Assembly: GCF_022808675.1 (NCBI RefSeq)
Contig: NZ_JAKZKV010000005.1
Span: forward strand, 1 to 64,000
Origin: Parabacteroides sp. FAFU027
Lineage (GTDB): Bacteria; Bacteroidota; Bacteroidia; Bacteroidales; UBA7332
DNA: 64,000 bases
Direction of reading: 5' to 3'
Positions 43,757 through 56,470 of this stretch are shown here, one piece after another. The stretch's first letter is position 1, and each line of letters opens with the position of its first letter. The position numbers were made by a program, and so were the translations under genes. The notes below the pieces were generated by a model, which did no database searches, had not been told where the DNA came from, and saw nothing but the letters and a program-made list of their open reading frames with translations.

Positions 43757-44210
43757 TTTGTATAATCTCCTGATAGGTTGGAATCTCTTTTAAGAATGAA
43801 ATCCGTTGATTTTCGTAATCAATCTGGCAGCAATAATGGGAGAGTCCATTGCTGATAATAAGGTATGGAACCTTAAATACGATATTGTATCGACTGATTT
43901 GCTCGAATACCTTTTGCGTAATTTCCACTTCAGGAGCTTTGTATTCCACCAGGGCCAAAGGGTTGAGTTGGTTGTCGTAAACAACAGTATCACAGCGTTT
44001 AGATGTTCGATGCAATTTTATACTGACCTCGTTTGCAATAAGTGCGCCGGGGAACCCTCTTTCATTAATCAGATATTGCACAAAATGTTGCCTTACCCAC
44101 TCTTCCGGTGTTAGCGCTACGTATTTCTTTCGTAGAGGATCAAAAATTGTAACGTTGCTTTCGTTGCGCACGATTTTAAAGGGAAAAGGCGGAAGGTTTA
44201 ATCTTAACAT
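43749..44210 (-). CDS. HsdR N-terminal-like nuclease-fold protein
   Basis: This 153-aa stand-alone protein resembles the N-terminal nuclease domain of type I restriction HsdR (HSDR_N family). The likely active-site residues are in KRCDTVVYD (Asp) and LALVEYKAP (Glu-x-Lys), the PD-(D/E)xK pattern. It lacks any helicase part. It lies divergent from amn-holA, as in many Bacteroidota genomes, so it is a conserved core gene rather than restriction cargo. Its cellular role is unknown. Confidence 0.85.
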   Translation of the reverse strand: MLRLNLPPFPFKIVRNESNVTIFDPLRKKYVALTPEEWVRQHFVQYLINERGFPGALIANEVSIKLHRTSKRCDTVVYDNQLNPLALVEYKAPEVEITQKVFEQISRYNIVFKVPYLIISNGLSHYCCQIDYENQRISFLKEIPTYQEIIQNK

Positions 44211-44283
44211 TTTGTACTTTTGTTGGTAAATGGGGGCTTTAGCAGTCGCATTAGTCCCATTAAAAACACAAAATTACGGTTTT

Positions 44284-45054
44284 ATGAAGACAAAACAAGA
44301 GATTGTCAATAATTGGCTTCCCCGATATACCGGGCGTTCACTAAAGGATTTTCCCGAATATATTTTACTCACGAATTTCAATCAGTATGTTGAGATTTTT
44401 GCAGAGCATTTTGAAGTCCTGCTAGTGACGGAGGTGAATATGCCCAATGCCATTGCGGATGGTATTATGATAATCAATTTTGGTATGGGGACTGCAAATG
44501 CCGCAACCATAATGGATTTATTGACAGCGATCCATCCAAAAGCTGTTCTTTTTCTGGGTAAATGTGGTGGGCTTAAAAAGGTTAACTCTATCGGGGATTT
44601 TATATTGCCAATTGCTGCCATCAGGGGAGAAGGAACCTCTAATATATATATGCCTGCTGAAGTTCCGGCTTTGCCTGCATTTAGTCTTCAGCGTGCAGTG
44701 TCAAGTACGATCCGGAATCATGAGAAGGATTACTGGACCGGGACGGTATATACCACAAACCGCCGTGTATGGGAGCATGATGATGTATTTAAAAATTATC
44801 TGAAGCGAACCCGGTGTATGGGAATTGATATGGAGACTGCCACATTGTTTACAGTCGGTTTTGCAAATGAAATACCAACAGGAGCCTTGTTGTTGGTGAC
44901 AGATCAGCCCATGATTCCCGAGGGGGTTAAAACAGAGAAAAGTGATAAGATTGTAAATGAGTCTTTTGTAAAAGACCATGTCCTGATCGGGATAGATGCG
45001 CTGAGGATCCTCCTTGAAAAACGAACCACTGTTAAACACCTAAGATTTGACTAA
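44284..45054 (+). CDS. amn: AMP nucleosidase
   Basis: This 256-aa cytosolic enzyme splits AMP into adenine and ribose 5-phosphate. I chose ATG 44284 (MKTKQEIVNNWLPRYTG), the usual start in Bacteroidota. The nucleosidase/phosphorylase fold is shown by INFGMGTANAATIMDLL, LFLGKCGGLK, and MGIDMETATLF with the catalytic acid region at LLLVTDQPM. It is shorter than the enterobacterial enzyme, which has an extra regulatory domain. It lies 2 bp before holA, so they share a transcript. Confidence 0.92.
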   Translation: MKTKQEIVNNWLPRYTGRSLKDFPEYILLTNFNQYVEIFAEHFEVLLVTEVNMPNAIADGIMIINFGMGTANAATIMDLLTAIHPKAVLFLGKCGGLKKVNSIGDFILPIAAIRGEGTSNIYMPAEVPALPAFSLQRAVSSTIRNHEKDYWTGTVYTTNRRVWEHDDVFKNYLKRTRCMGIDMETATLFTVGFANEIPTGALLLVTDQPMIPEGVKTEKSDKIVNESFVKDHVLIGIDALRILLEKRTTVKHLRFD

Positions 45055-45056
45055 TA

Positions 45057-46076
45057 ATGGCTAAAAAAGAGCAGCTTAGCTTCGAAACTATCATCTCTCA
45101 AATTGCAAAAAAAGATTTTAAACCCATCTATTTTTTGATGGGTGATGAGTCGTTTTATATAAATAAAATTACAGATGCGATTCTTGAAAATGCGCTTCAG
45201 GAAGGGGAGAAGGATTTTAATGAGATCGTTCGGTATGGGGCGGATGTGAGTGTGGCGGATATTATCAATGAAGCCCGGTTTTATCCTAGTTTTGCCCAAT
45301 ATAGGGTTGTTGTTGTTAAAGAGGCTCAGGAGGTGAAGAAGCTGGAGGATTTGGTCAATTATTTGGAGAAACCTTTACAGTCGACTATCCTGGTGATAAA
45401 CTATAAAAACGGGAGTTTTGACCGTCGAAAGAAGCTTATCGCTGAAGTTGAAAAGCATGGGATTCTGTTTGAATCCAAAAAACTTTACGACAATCAACTT
45501 CCTTCCTGGATTAATGTATTTGTTGATAAAAAGGGGCTAAAGATAGATCCAAAGGCATCACAAATGCTTGCTGATTTTATCGGATCCGATTTAAATCGTT
45601 TGGCAGGAGAGTTGGAAAAACTCTTAATTACAATACCGCAAAATCAAACCAGAATTACTCCTGAGTTGGTAGAGCGTAACATCGGCATTAGTAAAGAGTA
45701 TAATAATTTCGAGTTTTTGAAAGCGGTAGTTCAGAAGGACATTTTGAAAGCAAACCGGATAGCGCTCTACTTTGAGAAGAATCCTAAAAACAATCCGTTG
45801 AATGTAACTCTTATTGTATTACATAACTTTTTTAGCAACCTGATGTTGTGTCATTATCTTCCTAATAAGAATGAGGCGGGGGTGATGCAGGGATTAAGGA
45901 TTCAATCTTTTCAGGCAAGAGATTATATGTTTGGTTTGCGAAACTTTTCGCCTTTCAAAACCATGGATATTATTTCCCTGATTCGGGAATGTGATGCTAA
46001 TATGAAAGGAGTGGGGGATACTGGTTCCTCAAACGGGGATTTGTTGAAAGTTTTGCTTTATAAGATACTCCATTGA
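45057..46076 (+). CDS. holA: DNA polymerase III delta subunit
   Basis: This 339-aa clamp-loader subunit opens the sliding clamp during DNA replication. It has the YFLMGDESFYINKITDAI start typical of HolA, the AAA-like RFYPSFAQYRVVVVKEAQEVKKLEDL region, the DLNRLAGELEKLLI helix and the C-terminal collar domain (NNFEFLKAVVQKDILKA). Length is normal. It follows amn by 2 bp. Confidence 0.94.
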   Translation: MAKKEQLSFETIISQIAKKDFKPIYFLMGDESFYINKITDAILENALQEGEKDFNEIVRYGADVSVADIINEARFYPSFAQYRVVVVKEAQEVKKLEDLVNYLEKPLQSTILVINYKNGSFDRRKKLIAEVEKHGILFESKKLYDNQLPSWINVFVDKKGLKIDPKASQMLADFIGSDLNRLAGELEKLLITIPQNQTRITPELVERNIGISKEYNNFEFLKAVVQKDILKANRIALYFEKNPKNNPLNVTLIVLHNFFSNLMLCHYLPNKNEAGVMQGLRIQSFQARDYMFGLRNFSPFKTMDIISLIRECDANMKGVGDTGSSNGDLLKVLLYKILH

Positions 46077-47084
46077 CAAAAATACCTCAGTTTACTTTTC
46101 TGACTCATTCTTAAATACAATAATTCAGGCGCTATGTATTTGATAATCAATTTGTTTATCTGATATGTAGCGCCTGAGATTTTAATATCCAATTGTGTCT
46201 TTACTTTTGTGCGCAATAATAGCGCAGAGAAAGCCTTTTTTCTACTAATCTCAATCTCCGGATATTTTTGTTGATGCAAAAATATTTCTCTACTCTCTTA
46301 TAGTGCTTCTTTTGGTTGTCATCATATAACTTCCCTTTATTAAGCCGTTCTATTTTCTTTATTAGAGTCACCCTGAATAGGGGTGGTGTTTATTTTGCTA
46401 TTTGTATTTCATTCTAAAATAACTACTCTATATTTTATATGCAAAAGTAAATCGACAGCTATATTAATCAGGCTAATGAATGGTATATGTTTCTAATATT
46501 AAATAAACGCAAAAATATGATGGTTGTATATGGAAACTGAATTACAATAATACAGTAGATCATATCCATAAGCACTAAATAATGCTTGAATTATTTTAGT
46601 GTGTTGATTTATATAAGTAACTAAATTGTATATATGTTGTAATGCGGAATAATACAAATACAATTGTCAGTAGGCGTTTGTGTTAACATGTATAATCTAT
46701 TTTTATGCCTTGTTTCATGGGGGATAAACCAATGTTTATCAATGTGATAACTTTATTATCGGCTTTTGTGGCTTAAACTATGATACTTTTGTTTAGTGCA
46801 TGGATGTGACTATAATTCGTTTTACTACAAGTGTATAAGTGTATATCGCAGTGTATCAGATTGTAATTGAATTTAAGTGAAGTTCGGTTAAAGTTTAAGG
46901 GCGATTGATGCGTAATTCGTTTACAAAAGTATCGCAACAAGTGTGTGTAGATGGATTGCAAATGTAAACGAATGACCGATTGTATTTGTAAATTACTTGT
47001 TTCAAAAATAAATTCACATCTGTTTTGTTGTTTCGTTTTGTATTGTTATCTTTGTAAACTGGTAAATAATTAACTTTTGCAATT
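46077..47084. other. 1-kb gene-free AT-rich stretch
   Basis: No gene can be supported here. TTCAGGCGCTA and TAGCGCCTGA (46125-46178) frame a long imperfect hairpin that may end the holA transcript. A TACTTTTG box at 46202-46209 could start a small RNA. At the far end, TTTTG (47023-47027), 19 nt, then TATCTTTG (47047-47054) is an ideal promoter for the XRE gene. The rest is very AT-rich and could hold other RNAs. Confidence 0.5.
47024..47054 (+). promoter_or_regulatory. Promoter of the XRE regulator gene
   Basis: TTTG, 19 nt, TATCTTTG: a full match to the Bacteroidota sigma-70 type -33/-7 pattern, 31 bp before the ATG. Confidence 0.8.
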
Positions 47085-47543
47085 ATGTTAACACGCATAC
47101 AAAAGGTTATGGATGAAAAGCAACTGTCAGTAAGTGCTTTTGCAGATGAGATTGGGGTGAAACGTCCTACAATGACTCATACCATGACAGGACGGAATAA
47201 TCCTAGCTTAGATATCGTTTCGAAGATTTTGGAGCGATATCAGGATATTAATTCTGAATGGTTATTGTTTGGGAAAGGGACTATGTATAAGGGGATTCAG
47301 GCTCAACAGCCTGGGTTATTTGATGATTTTGAACAAAAGGATGTCGTTGAGAAGAAGGTTGATGAGGCCGATTCAATAAAAGACGAATTACAAAAATCTC
47401 CTACCATCGCTTCCATTCAGTTTGAAGATGATAAATACTCAAAAAGAACTAAGGAGTTACATAAGAAAGTTTCTAAGATTATGATCTTCTACTCTGACAA
47501 TACTTTTGAAATTTTCTTGCCGGAGGAAAGTTCCCGAAAATAA
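47085..47543 (+). CDS. XRE-family transcriptional regulator
   Basis: This 152-aa protein has an N-terminal Cro/C1 helix-turn-helix (LSVSAFADEIGVKRPTMTHTMT, then GRNNPSLDIVSKILERY, residues about 12-50). A variable acidic middle (about 75-120) leads to a C-terminal basic coil (KRTKELHKKVSKIMIFYSDNTFEIF). This type, with INSEWLLFGKG after the HTH, is widespread in Bacteroidota genomes as a single gene. Targets are unknown. It has a consensus promoter and a long AT-rich upstream region. Confidence 0.88.
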   Translation: MLTRIQKVMDEKQLSVSAFADEIGVKRPTMTHTMTGRNNPSLDIVSKILERYQDINSEWLLFGKGTMYKGIQAQQPGLFDDFEQKDVVEKKVDEADSIKDELQKSPTIASIQFEDDKYSKRTKELHKKVSKIMIFYSDNTFEIFLPEESSRK

Positions 47544-47597
47544 AAGAGACCAATCAAAACTTCATTTGGCCTGTTGAATAATTGATATTTTTTCCCG

Positions 47598-47605
47598 TAT
47601 CTTTG
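47598..47605 (+). promoter_or_regulatory. -7 box of the pyrK-pyrD operon
   Basis: TATCTTTG followed by CACTCC lies 32 bp before pyrK; a TTG 21 nt upstream (47574-47576) can serve as the -33 element. Confidence 0.65.
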
Positions 47606-47636
47606 CACTCCAAACCCCAAAAACAGGAAAAAATCA

Positions 47637-48413
47637 ATGAAAAAACATGTCATGGATCTTTCTGTGACGGAAAATACAAGCCTGAATGCAAACTACTTTT
47701 TGCTAAAGCTTACTTCCGCACAGAAATTACCCGATATGCTTCCCGGGCAATTCGTAGAGATAAAAGTGGAAGGATCACCCAATACTTTCCTTAGACGTCC
47801 GATTTCTATCAACAATTACATTGCAGAAACCAATGAGCTATGGCTTCTGGTGCAAAAAGTTGGTGATGGTACACGTACTTTAGGCAAATTGCAAGCCGGT
47901 GATACTCTTAATTTAGTCTTCCCATTGGGTAACAGCTTTACAACGCCTGAGAATGCCTCTAAATCGGTAGTTCTTGTCGGTGGTGGTGTTGGTACTGCTC
48001 CAATGCTTTTCTGGGGCAAATATCTGAAAGAAAGAGGCATTACGCCTAATTTTTTACTGGGGGCACGATCAGAAGCTGATCTTCTTCAATTAGATGAATT
48101 CCGTAAGTATGGCAATGTCTATACAACGACAGAAGACGGTTCGCATGGCGAGAAAGGCTACGTGACTCAGCATTCTATCCTTCAAAATCAGCAGTTTGAC
48201 CATATTTACACTTGCGGCCCAAAGCCTATGATGGTGGCTGTGGCAAAATATGCCAAAGCAAAAGATATTTCCTGTGAAGTTTCACTCGAAAATACCATGG
48301 CCTGTGGCTTTGGGGTATGTCTTTGCTGTGTGGAAAATACAGTAAACGGACACGTTTGTGTGTGTACTGAAGGTCCTGTGTTCAATATAAAAGATTTACA
48401 ATGGCAGATTTAA
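47637..48413 (+). CDS. pyrK: Dihydroorotate dehydrogenase B, electron transfer subunit
   Basis: This 258-aa iron-sulfur flavoprotein passes electrons from PyrD to NAD+ in pyrimidine synthesis. It has the FAD-binding [10 protein letters not shown] motif, the NAD-binding [15 protein letters not shown] segment (residues about 103-118), and a 2Fe-2S cluster site near the C-terminus with cysteines in [12 protein letters not shown] and [11 protein letters not shown]. Its end overlaps the start of pyrD by 13 bp, so the two subunits are made together. Confidence 0.95.
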   Translation: MKKHVMDLSVTENTSLNANYFLLKLTSAQKLPDMLPGQFVEIKVEGSPNTFLRRPISINNYIAETNELWLLVQKVGDGTRTLGKLQAGDTLNLVFPLGNSFTTPENASKSVVLVGGGVGTAPMLFWGKYLKERGITPNFLLGARSEADLLQLDEFRKYGNVYTTTEDGSHGEKGYVTQHSILQNQQFDHIYTCGPKPMMVAVAKYAKAKDISCEVSLENTMACGFGVCLCCVENTVNGHVCVCTEGPVFNIKDLQWQI

Positions 48414-49312
48414 GCGTAAAAATAGGACAACTGGAGCTGAAAAATCCAGTAATGACAGCGTCAGGTACTTTTGGTTTTGGCGAAGAATTCTCTGATTTTT
48501 TTGATTTGTCCCGTTTGGGTGGATATATTGTCAAAGGAACGACTTTAGCTCCCCGTCAGGGAAATGCTTACCCTCGTATGGCGGAAACGCCGGCAGGTAT
48601 GCTGAATGCTGTAGGGCTTCAAAATAAAGGCGTACATTACTTTGCTGATGAGATTTATCCGCGTTTAAAGGATATTGATTCGAATCTGATTGTAAATGTA
48701 TCAGGCTCAACCATTGAGGACTATGTTGCTTGTACAGAGAAAGTTGCCGAACTGGATAAGGTGTCTGGTATAGAACTTAATATTTCATGCCCGAATGTAA
48801 AACAGGGAGGTATGGCCTTTGGTACCTGTGCTTGTAGTGCGGCTGATGTTGTGAAAGCAGTACGAAAAGTTTATCCTAAAACGCTGATTGTTAAGCTGTC
48901 TCCTAATGTAACAGACATAACAGAAATTGCCCGTGCAGCTGAAGCAGAAGGAGCAGATTCGGTCTCGTTGATAAATACGTTATTGGGAATGGCAATTGAT
49001 GCAGACAAGCGTCGCCCTGTATTATCTACTGTAACAGGAGGATTATCAGGTCCTTGTGTTAAACCTATTGCTTTGCGTATGGTTTGGCAGACTGCCCGTG
49101 CGGTAAAAATCCCTGTAATTGGATTGGGAGGTATTATGAACTGGCGTGACGCGGTTGAATTTTTACTGGCAGGTGCTACTGCTGTTCAATTAGGAACCGC
49201 CAACTTTATTGATCCGGAAGTAACAATAAAGGTTATTGATGGGTTAAATGAATACTTGAATAAAAACGGATATAAATCTGTAAATGAAATAATTGGCGCA
49301 TTAGAGATATAA
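48401..49312 (+). CDS. pyrD: Dihydroorotate dehydrogenase B, catalytic subunit
   Basis: This 303-aa cytosolic FMN enzyme oxidises dihydroorotate to orotate. TIM-barrel motifs are [13 protein letters not shown] near the start, [17 protein letters not shown] in the centre and [33 protein letters not shown] near the end. Pairing with pyrK and the length identify class 1B, which uses NAD+. It begins inside the last codons of pyrK. Confidence 0.96.
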   Translation: MADLSVKIGQLELKNPVMTASGTFGFGEEFSDFFDLSRLGGYIVKGTTLAPRQGNAYPRMAETPAGMLNAVGLQNKGVHYFADEIYPRLKDIDSNLIVNVSGSTIEDYVACTEKVAELDKVSGIELNISCPNVKQGGMAFGTCACSAADVVKAVRKVYPKTLIVKLSPNVTDITEIARAAEAEGADSVSLINTLLGMAIDADKRRPVLSTVTGGLSGPCVKPIALRMVWQTARAVKIPVIGLGGIMNWRDAVEFLLAGATAVQLGTANFIDPEVTIKVIDGLNEYLNKNGYKSVNEIIGALEI

Positions 49313-49321
49313 AAAAAATAG

Positions 49322-49349
49322 CCCGGAGCTATTTAAGTAGATCCGGGCG
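49322..49349. terminator. Bidirectional terminator between pyrD and trmD
   Basis: GCCCGGA and TCCGGGC pair across 14 nt, with an A-run before and T-rich sequence after. It overlaps the last codons of trmD. Confidence 0.7.
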
Positions 49350-50003
49350 AAGTTTTTGAGTTCTTTCTAATGATTGCTGCAATTGCCACTCTTCGATTTT
49401 TCGTTGGTGACCGCTCAGAAGGACTTCCGGTACTTTCCAGCCATTGTAATCAGCAGGGCGGGTGTAAACGGGTGGAGCAAGCAAATTATCCTGAAACGAA
49501 TCGGACAATGCAGATTGTTCGTCTGAAATAACTCCAGGAATAACGCGAACAACAGCGTCACAAATAACGGCTGCTGCCAGTTCTCCGCCGGTCAGGACAT
49601 AATCCCCTATTGAAATCTCTCGGGTAATAAAGTGTTCTCTGACACGAAAATCGATGCCTTTATAATGTCCGCAAAGAATTATTATATTTTGCGTCATAGA
49701 CAAAGAGTTGGCAATTTTTTGATCAAACTTTTCTCCATCTGGAGAAGTATATATAATTTCATCGTAATGTCGTTGAGCCTTCAGGGCTGAGATAGCACGG
49801 TCAATCGGTTCGATCTGCATCACCATTCCGGCAGATCCACCAAACGGATAATCGTCCACCCGATGGTGTTTGTCGGTAGAATAATCCCGCAGGTTGTGCA
49901 AATGAATCTCAGCAAATCCTTTATCCTGAGCTCTTTTCAGGATGGAATGATTCAACGGACTTTGAATCAGCTCTGGCAAAACGGTTATGATATCAATTCT
50001 CAT
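49329..50003 (-). CDS. trmD: tRNA (guanine-N1)-methyltransferase
   Basis: This 224-aa enzyme methylates G37 at N1 next to the anticodon, preventing frameshifts. It has the SPOUT knot around [19 protein letters not shown], then [30 protein letters not shown], with the conserved [30 protein letters not shown] end. The start [11 protein letters not shown] is canonical. In many bacteria trmD is in a ribosomal operon; here it stands alone, convergent with pyrD. Confidence 0.96.
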   Translation of the reverse strand: MRIDIITVLPELIQSPLNHSILKRAQDKGFAEIHLHNLRDYSTDKHHRVDDYPFGGSAGMVMQIEPIDRAISALKAQRHYDEIIYTSPDGEKFDQKIANSLSMTQNIIILCGHYKGIDFRVREHFITREISIGDYVLTGGELAAAVICDAVVRVIPGVISDEQSALSDSFQDNLLAPPVYTRPADYNGWKVPEVLLSGHQRKIEEWQLQQSLERTQKLRPDLLK

Positions 50004-50072
50004 AGTCTAAATTTTGTGCAAAAGTAGCCATAAGGTAGTGAATCTGCAACCTAACGGGCTATTCATGCATGA

Positions 50073-52623
<2,551 letters not shown>

Positions 52624-52645
52624 CGATCAGAATCAGACTCAATAT

Positions 52646-53539
52646 ATGATACAGGTAAATTTAAAAGGGATGGGAGTAGCACTGATTACTCCTTTTAAAG
52701 AAGATGAATCAATCGATTTTGAGGCGTTAGGCAAATTAATTGATTTTCAGATAAATAATGGAATAGATTATTTAGTTGTGCTGGGTACAACTGCAGAAAC
52801 ACCGACTCTTTCCGAGACTGAAAAGAAACAAATCATCCAGTTTGCTGTTGAGCGTGTTAATGGTCGTGTTCCCGTCGTTTTAGGAGTAGGAGGTAACAGT
52901 ACGAAATCAGTCGTTGAAAAGTTAAAAAACGATGATTTTACCGGTATTGATGCTATTTTATCGGTTGCACCATACTATAATAAACCTACTCAGGAAGGAA
53001 TTTATCAACATTTTAAAGCGATTGCACAAGCCACTAAACTCCCAATAGTACTTTATAATGTACCAGGAAGAACAGGGGTTAATATGACAGCCGAGACAAC
53101 ATTAAGACTTGCACGCGAATTTGATAACGTTGTAGCCATTAAAGAAGCATCTGGTAATATCACTCAAATGGATGATATTATTAAGAATAAACCAAAAGAT
53201 TTTTTGGTGATTTCCGGAGATGACGGAATTACCTTTCCGCTAATAACTTTAGGTGCTGTAGGTGTTATCTCTGTTATTGGTAACGCTTTTCCGAAAGAAT
53301 TCAGCAAAATGGTTCGTTTGGCTTTAAATGGTGATTATGCTAATGCACTTCAAATCCACCACCGTTTTACGGAACTGATTGATTTGTTATTTGTAGATGG
53401 TAATCCAGCTGGAGTAAAAAGCATCCTTCATGTTATGGGATATATCGAAAATAGACTTCGCTTACCTTTAGTTCCAACAAGAATTACTACATTCGAAAAA
53501 ATCAGAAAAATACTTGAGGAATTGAACGTCAAATACTGA
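52646..53539 (+). CDS. dapA: 4-hydroxy-tetrahydrodipicolinate synthase
   Basis: This 297-aa enzyme condenses pyruvate with aspartate semialdehyde in lysine and diaminopimelate synthesis. The GTTAETPTLSETEK motif binds substrate, PYYNKPTQEG holds the conserved Tyr, and the Schiff-base Lys is in VVAIKEASGN (near residue 163). YNVPGRTGVN is also conserved. Length is canonical. It probably ends the ligA operon, closed by a terminator at 53568. Confidence 0.96.
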   Translation: MIQVNLKGMGVALITPFKEDESIDFEALGKLIDFQINNGIDYLVVLGTTAETPTLSETEKKQIIQFAVERVNGRVPVVLGVGGNSTKSVVEKLKNDDFTGIDAILSVAPYYNKPTQEGIYQHFKAIAQATKLPIVLYNVPGRTGVNMTAETTLRLAREFDNVVAIKEASGNITQMDDIIKNKPKDFLVISGDDGITFPLITLGAVGVISVIGNAFPKEFSKMVRLALNGDYANALQIHHRFTELIDLLFVDGNPAGVKSILHVMGYIENRLRLPLVPTRITTFEKIRKILEELNVKY

Positions 53540-53567
53540 TGATATTGTAAAACTCTGTTTTATATGG

Positions 53568-53601
53568 AAAAGGCTATCTAAGTAATTGGGTAGCCTTTTT
53601 A
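53568..53601 (+). terminator. dapA terminator
   Basis: AAAAGGCTATC and GGTAGCCTTTTT form a hairpin with a T-run. Confidence 0.9.
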
Positions 53602-53868
53602 TGTTTTTGTCATGCTTCTTTTCACTTTGCTTTCCTTGTAGTATTTACGAGCATAATTCCACTCAATAAAAACTCTATTAGAAAGTTACATAATTAATAT
53701 TATGTTAAGTAGATGGGAGATAACAAAGTTGTACTTTTTAGAGAAACAATATTCAGTCATTCTTTCAAACAAAAATGGAAAAACACAAGCTCTTTCCAAA
53801 TATTGCCTGGATCTTTTTTCTTTTCAGACAAATTCCGATATTTGTCATTGAAATCAATAATTAGAATG

Positions 53869-55044
53869 ATGAAATATAATTTTGACGAAGTCATTGACAG
53901 AACCGGAACTTCAACTTATAAAATCGATTTACTTCAGTCTCGCTTCGGAGCCAATGATATTTTACCTTTATGGGTAGCTGATATGGATTTTCGTTCTCCA
54001 GACTTTATAATGGACGCTATTCGCGAACGGGCAAACCATGAGGTGTTGGGTTATACTATACGAAATAAAGAATGGTATCAGCCTATTGCACAGTGGATTA
54101 AGCAAAAACACAACTGGCACGTAGAATCAAACTGGATTGGTTATGTACCCGGGATTTTACCGGGAATCGTTCTGGCAATGCAGACTTTTACTCAACCAGA
54201 AGATAAAATAGTAATACAGCCCCCTATTTATCCCCCATTTATGAGTATGGTCAAAAATAATGACCGTCAAATCGTTTATAATCAATTGATTCAGAAGAAT
54301 GGTGAAATCCGGATGGATTTGGAAAATCTGAAACAGTTGATTGATGAAAAAACAAAAATGTTGTTATTGTGCAGTCCTCATAATCCTGGTGGTAGAGTTT
54401 GGACCAAAGAGGAACTATTAGCGCTTCTTGAAATCTGTAAGGAGCATAATATTCTGGTAATTTCAGATGAAATTCATGCTGATTTGGTCTTGCCTGGAAA
54501 TACTCATGTTCCCTTTCCGACAATATCAGAAGATGCAGCAAATCAATGTATTACATTTATGGCCCCCAGTAAAACCTTTAATATTGCCGGCCTGGCTTCT
54601 GCGTCGTTTATTATCCCGAATGATGAATTACGAGCAAAGTTCAGACTCAAGGTCGAAGCTGCTGAAATCGGTGGAGGGAATATTTTTGCATCTGTTGCAA
54701 CTAAAGCAGCTTATGAGCACGGTGCAGAATGGCTAAACCAACTTGTTCATTATATTCAGGAGAATGTCAATTATGTCGATGAATATTTAAAGGCTCATTT
54801 GCCGAAAATCAAAGCATTTATACCTCAGGCCTCTTTTTTAATATGGCTGGATTTCAGCGAATTAGGACTGTCAGATGATGAAATACGAAGAATATTAATA
54901 CAGGAAGCCAAATTAGGGTTTAATCACGGGCCTAGCTTTGGTCCCGGTGGTGAAGGATATCAGCGAATGAATGTCGGTTGTTCCCGATTGGTGATTGAAG
55001 AAGCGATGAAAAGATTATCCTCTGCTTTTACTCAATATTGTTAA
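53869..55044 (+). CDS. PatB/MalY-type aminotransferase (cystathionine beta-lyase)
   Basis: This PLP enzyme of about 391 aa probably cleaves cystathionine or cysteine S-conjugates. I start at MMKYNFDEVIDR (ATG 53866 or 53869), not the ATG at 53713, whose 51 codons have no counterpart in the family. LPLWVADMDFRSP is the typical early motif, CSPHNPGGRVW holds the substrate-binding Asn, and APSKTFNIAGLASA holds the PLP lysine. The C-terminal GPGGEGYQRMNVGCSR carries the substrate-binding Arg. It stands alone between two terminators. Confidence 0.93.
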   Translation: MKYNFDEVIDRTGTSTYKIDLLQSRFGANDILPLWVADMDFRSPDFIMDAIRERANHEVLGYTIRNKEWYQPIAQWIKQKHNWHVESNWIGYVPGILPGIVLAMQTFTQPEDKIVIQPPIYPPFMSMVKNNDRQIVYNQLIQKNGEIRMDLENLKQLIDEKTKMLLLCSPHNPGGRVWTKEELLALLEICKEHNILVISDEIHADLVLPGNTHVPFPTISEDAANQCITFMAPSKTFNIAGLASASFIIPNDELRAKFRLKVEAAEIGGGNIFASVATKAAYEHGAEWLNQLVHYIQENVNYVDEYLKAHLPKIKAFIPQASFLIWLDFSELGLSDDEIRRILIQEAKLGFNHGPSFGPGGEGYQRMNVGCSRLVIEEAMKRLSSAFTQYC

Positions 55045-55048
55045 GCAT

Positions 55049-55085
55049 AAAAATCCCCACAACCTATGAAGTAGTGGGGATTTTT
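55049..55085. terminator. Bidirectional terminator
   Basis: AAAAATCCCCAC and GTGGGGATTTTT pair across about 15 nt, serving both convergent genes. Confidence 0.92.
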
Positions 55086-55089
55086 GTAT

Positions 55090-56139
55090 TTATCTGATTG
55101 TAACCATTGTAGCACCAAATCCGTATTCCCTGAATGAGGCATCCTGATAGGTGCAGGATTTGTATTTCGATTTCAACTCATCAAGAATAGCTTTTCGGAG
55201 CACCCCCTCCCCTTTTCCATGAATAAAAACAATCTTACTGCCTTTGATTTTCAGATTCTCAGTCATCACGGACCTGAATTTATCCATCTGATACTGAATC
55301 ATATCAGCATTGCTGAGTCCGGCAGTATTATCCAGTAAGTTATTGATATGCAGGTCAATTTCCAGAATCTGATTCGATAGATTTTTATTAATCGTTTGTG
55401 GTTGACGTCTTTCATTGAAGGATTTCTCTTTCATGGCAAGTTCCAACTCTTCAGCACTCACCTGAATCTGTTTTTCAGGAATATCATTTTTTACTATCGG
55501 GTAAATTAAGGCCTCCTCGTCAAAATAGTCATTACTCCGGAAGCTGTGAAGTTTATAGAATTTGACTGTATCCAGTTTATAATCAACCGATACCGGATTC
55601 TTCAGTTCAAATGTTTTGCCCTGCTTGAAAGAAACGAACTGGATGCTGATTTTTTCCAGATCATTCAACTCTTCTTTCGAAAATTCTTCCAGGAATACCT
55701 TTTGATTAGGTTCGATTAGCCCCGAATAGCGTAGATTCCAGCCATTTGCCGGTTTATTCAGATATGACAACTGAAGAAAATAGTTGCTGTCATTCACGAT
55801 ATATGCCTCAAAATTTGAGTTCTGAAGACTTTTAGGTTCCATCGGTAGAAAGGCGAGAAAAACGTTTAATTTATCCCCTTCACGCGTTTCTAAAACCTTG
55901 GGAGCAGGTGCTTCAACCGTTGGTCTTCTGACTTCTTGTTTTGCTGAAACCTGAGGCGTGGAAGACGGTTTGGACTGACCTCCTACCGGTTCAATAACAA
56001 CACATTCACGAATCAGAACGGGAGTATCAAATCCATCCTCCTCTTCTACTTCAACTAAATCCTTATTTATGAAACGTTTTACTACGCCACCACCGGTAGC
56101 ATTCAGAAAACGCACTTTATCTCCAATCTTTACTGCCAT
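55090..56139 (-). CDS. DUF2027 and Smr domain protein
   Basis: This 349-aa Bacteroidota protein has an N-terminal SH3-like part (KIGDKVRFLNATGGGVVKRFINKDLVEV), the DUF2027 beta-sandwich in the centre (about 90-210) and a C-terminal Smr nuclease-like domain (EIDLHINNLLDN, then IVFIHGKGEGVLRKAILDEL, residues about 265-349). The HGKGEG loop is the Smr signature shared with MutS2. It may act on DNA or RNA, perhaps in quality control. It stands alone. Confidence 0.9.
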   Translation of the reverse strand: MAVKIGDKVRFLNATGGGVVKRFINKDLVEVEEEDGFDTPVLIRECVVIEPVGGQSKPSSTPQVSAKQEVRRPTVEAPAPKVLETREGDKLNVFLAFLPMEPKSLQNSNFEAYIVNDSNYFLQLSYLNKPANGWNLRYSGLIEPNQKVFLEEFSKEELNDLEKISIQFVSFKQGKTFELKNPVSVDYKLDTVKFYKLHSFRSNDYFDEEALIYPIVKNDIPEKQIQVSAEELELAMKEKSFNERRQPQTINKNLSNQILEIDLHINNLLDNTAGLSNADMIQYQMDKFRSVMTENLKIKGSKIVFIHGKGEGVLRKAILDELKSKYKSCTYQDASFREYGFGATMVTIR

Positions 56140-56241
56140 TTTTATTCTTTATTTGTTCTACAAAGGTCTTTAATCTCGGTGAAATAAGCAATTATTCGAA
56201 GATAAAATGATATACTATCGTATAAACGGTCGATTTAGTAC

Positions 56242-56249
56242 TATTTTTG
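56242..56249 (+). promoter_or_regulatory. -7 box of the pspC-uvrB operon
   Basis: TATTTTTG lies 29 bp before the pspC-domain gene; the -33 element is not clear. Confidence 0.5.
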
Positions 56250-56278
56250 TATCATATAGTCACTAATTCATAGCAGTC

Positions 56279-56470
56279 ATGACTGAAACAAAGAAATTAC
56301 GCAGAACTTATGACCGGAGAATCGCCGGTGTTTGTGGTGGAATTGCCAAATATTTTGATTTGGATCCGACTTTAGTGCGTATTGCCTATGCATTATTAAC
56401 CGTATTTACTGCATTTTCGGGAGTTATTATCTACCTGATTTTGTGGTTTGTAATCCCAGACGAGGAGTGA
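56279..56470 (+). CDS. PspC domain protein
   Basis: This 63-aa protein is a single PspC domain: RTYDRRIAGVCGGIAKYF, DLDPTLVRIAYALL, then one membrane segment, TAFSGVIIYLILWFVIP. PspC-type proteins sit in the inner membrane and can signal envelope stress. Its TGA stop shares bases with the uvrB ATG, so translation of uvrB is coupled to it. Pairing with uvrB suggests stress-linked expression, which is inference. Confidence 0.92.
   Translation: MTETKKLRRTYDRRIAGVCGGIAKYFDLDPTLVRIAYALLTVFTAFSGVIIYLILWFVIPDEE

Noticed and set aside
43749-44210. HsdR_N-like gene as a restriction remnant
   Set aside because: It is complete as a small protein and sits in a conserved amn-holA neighbourhood, so it is a core gene.
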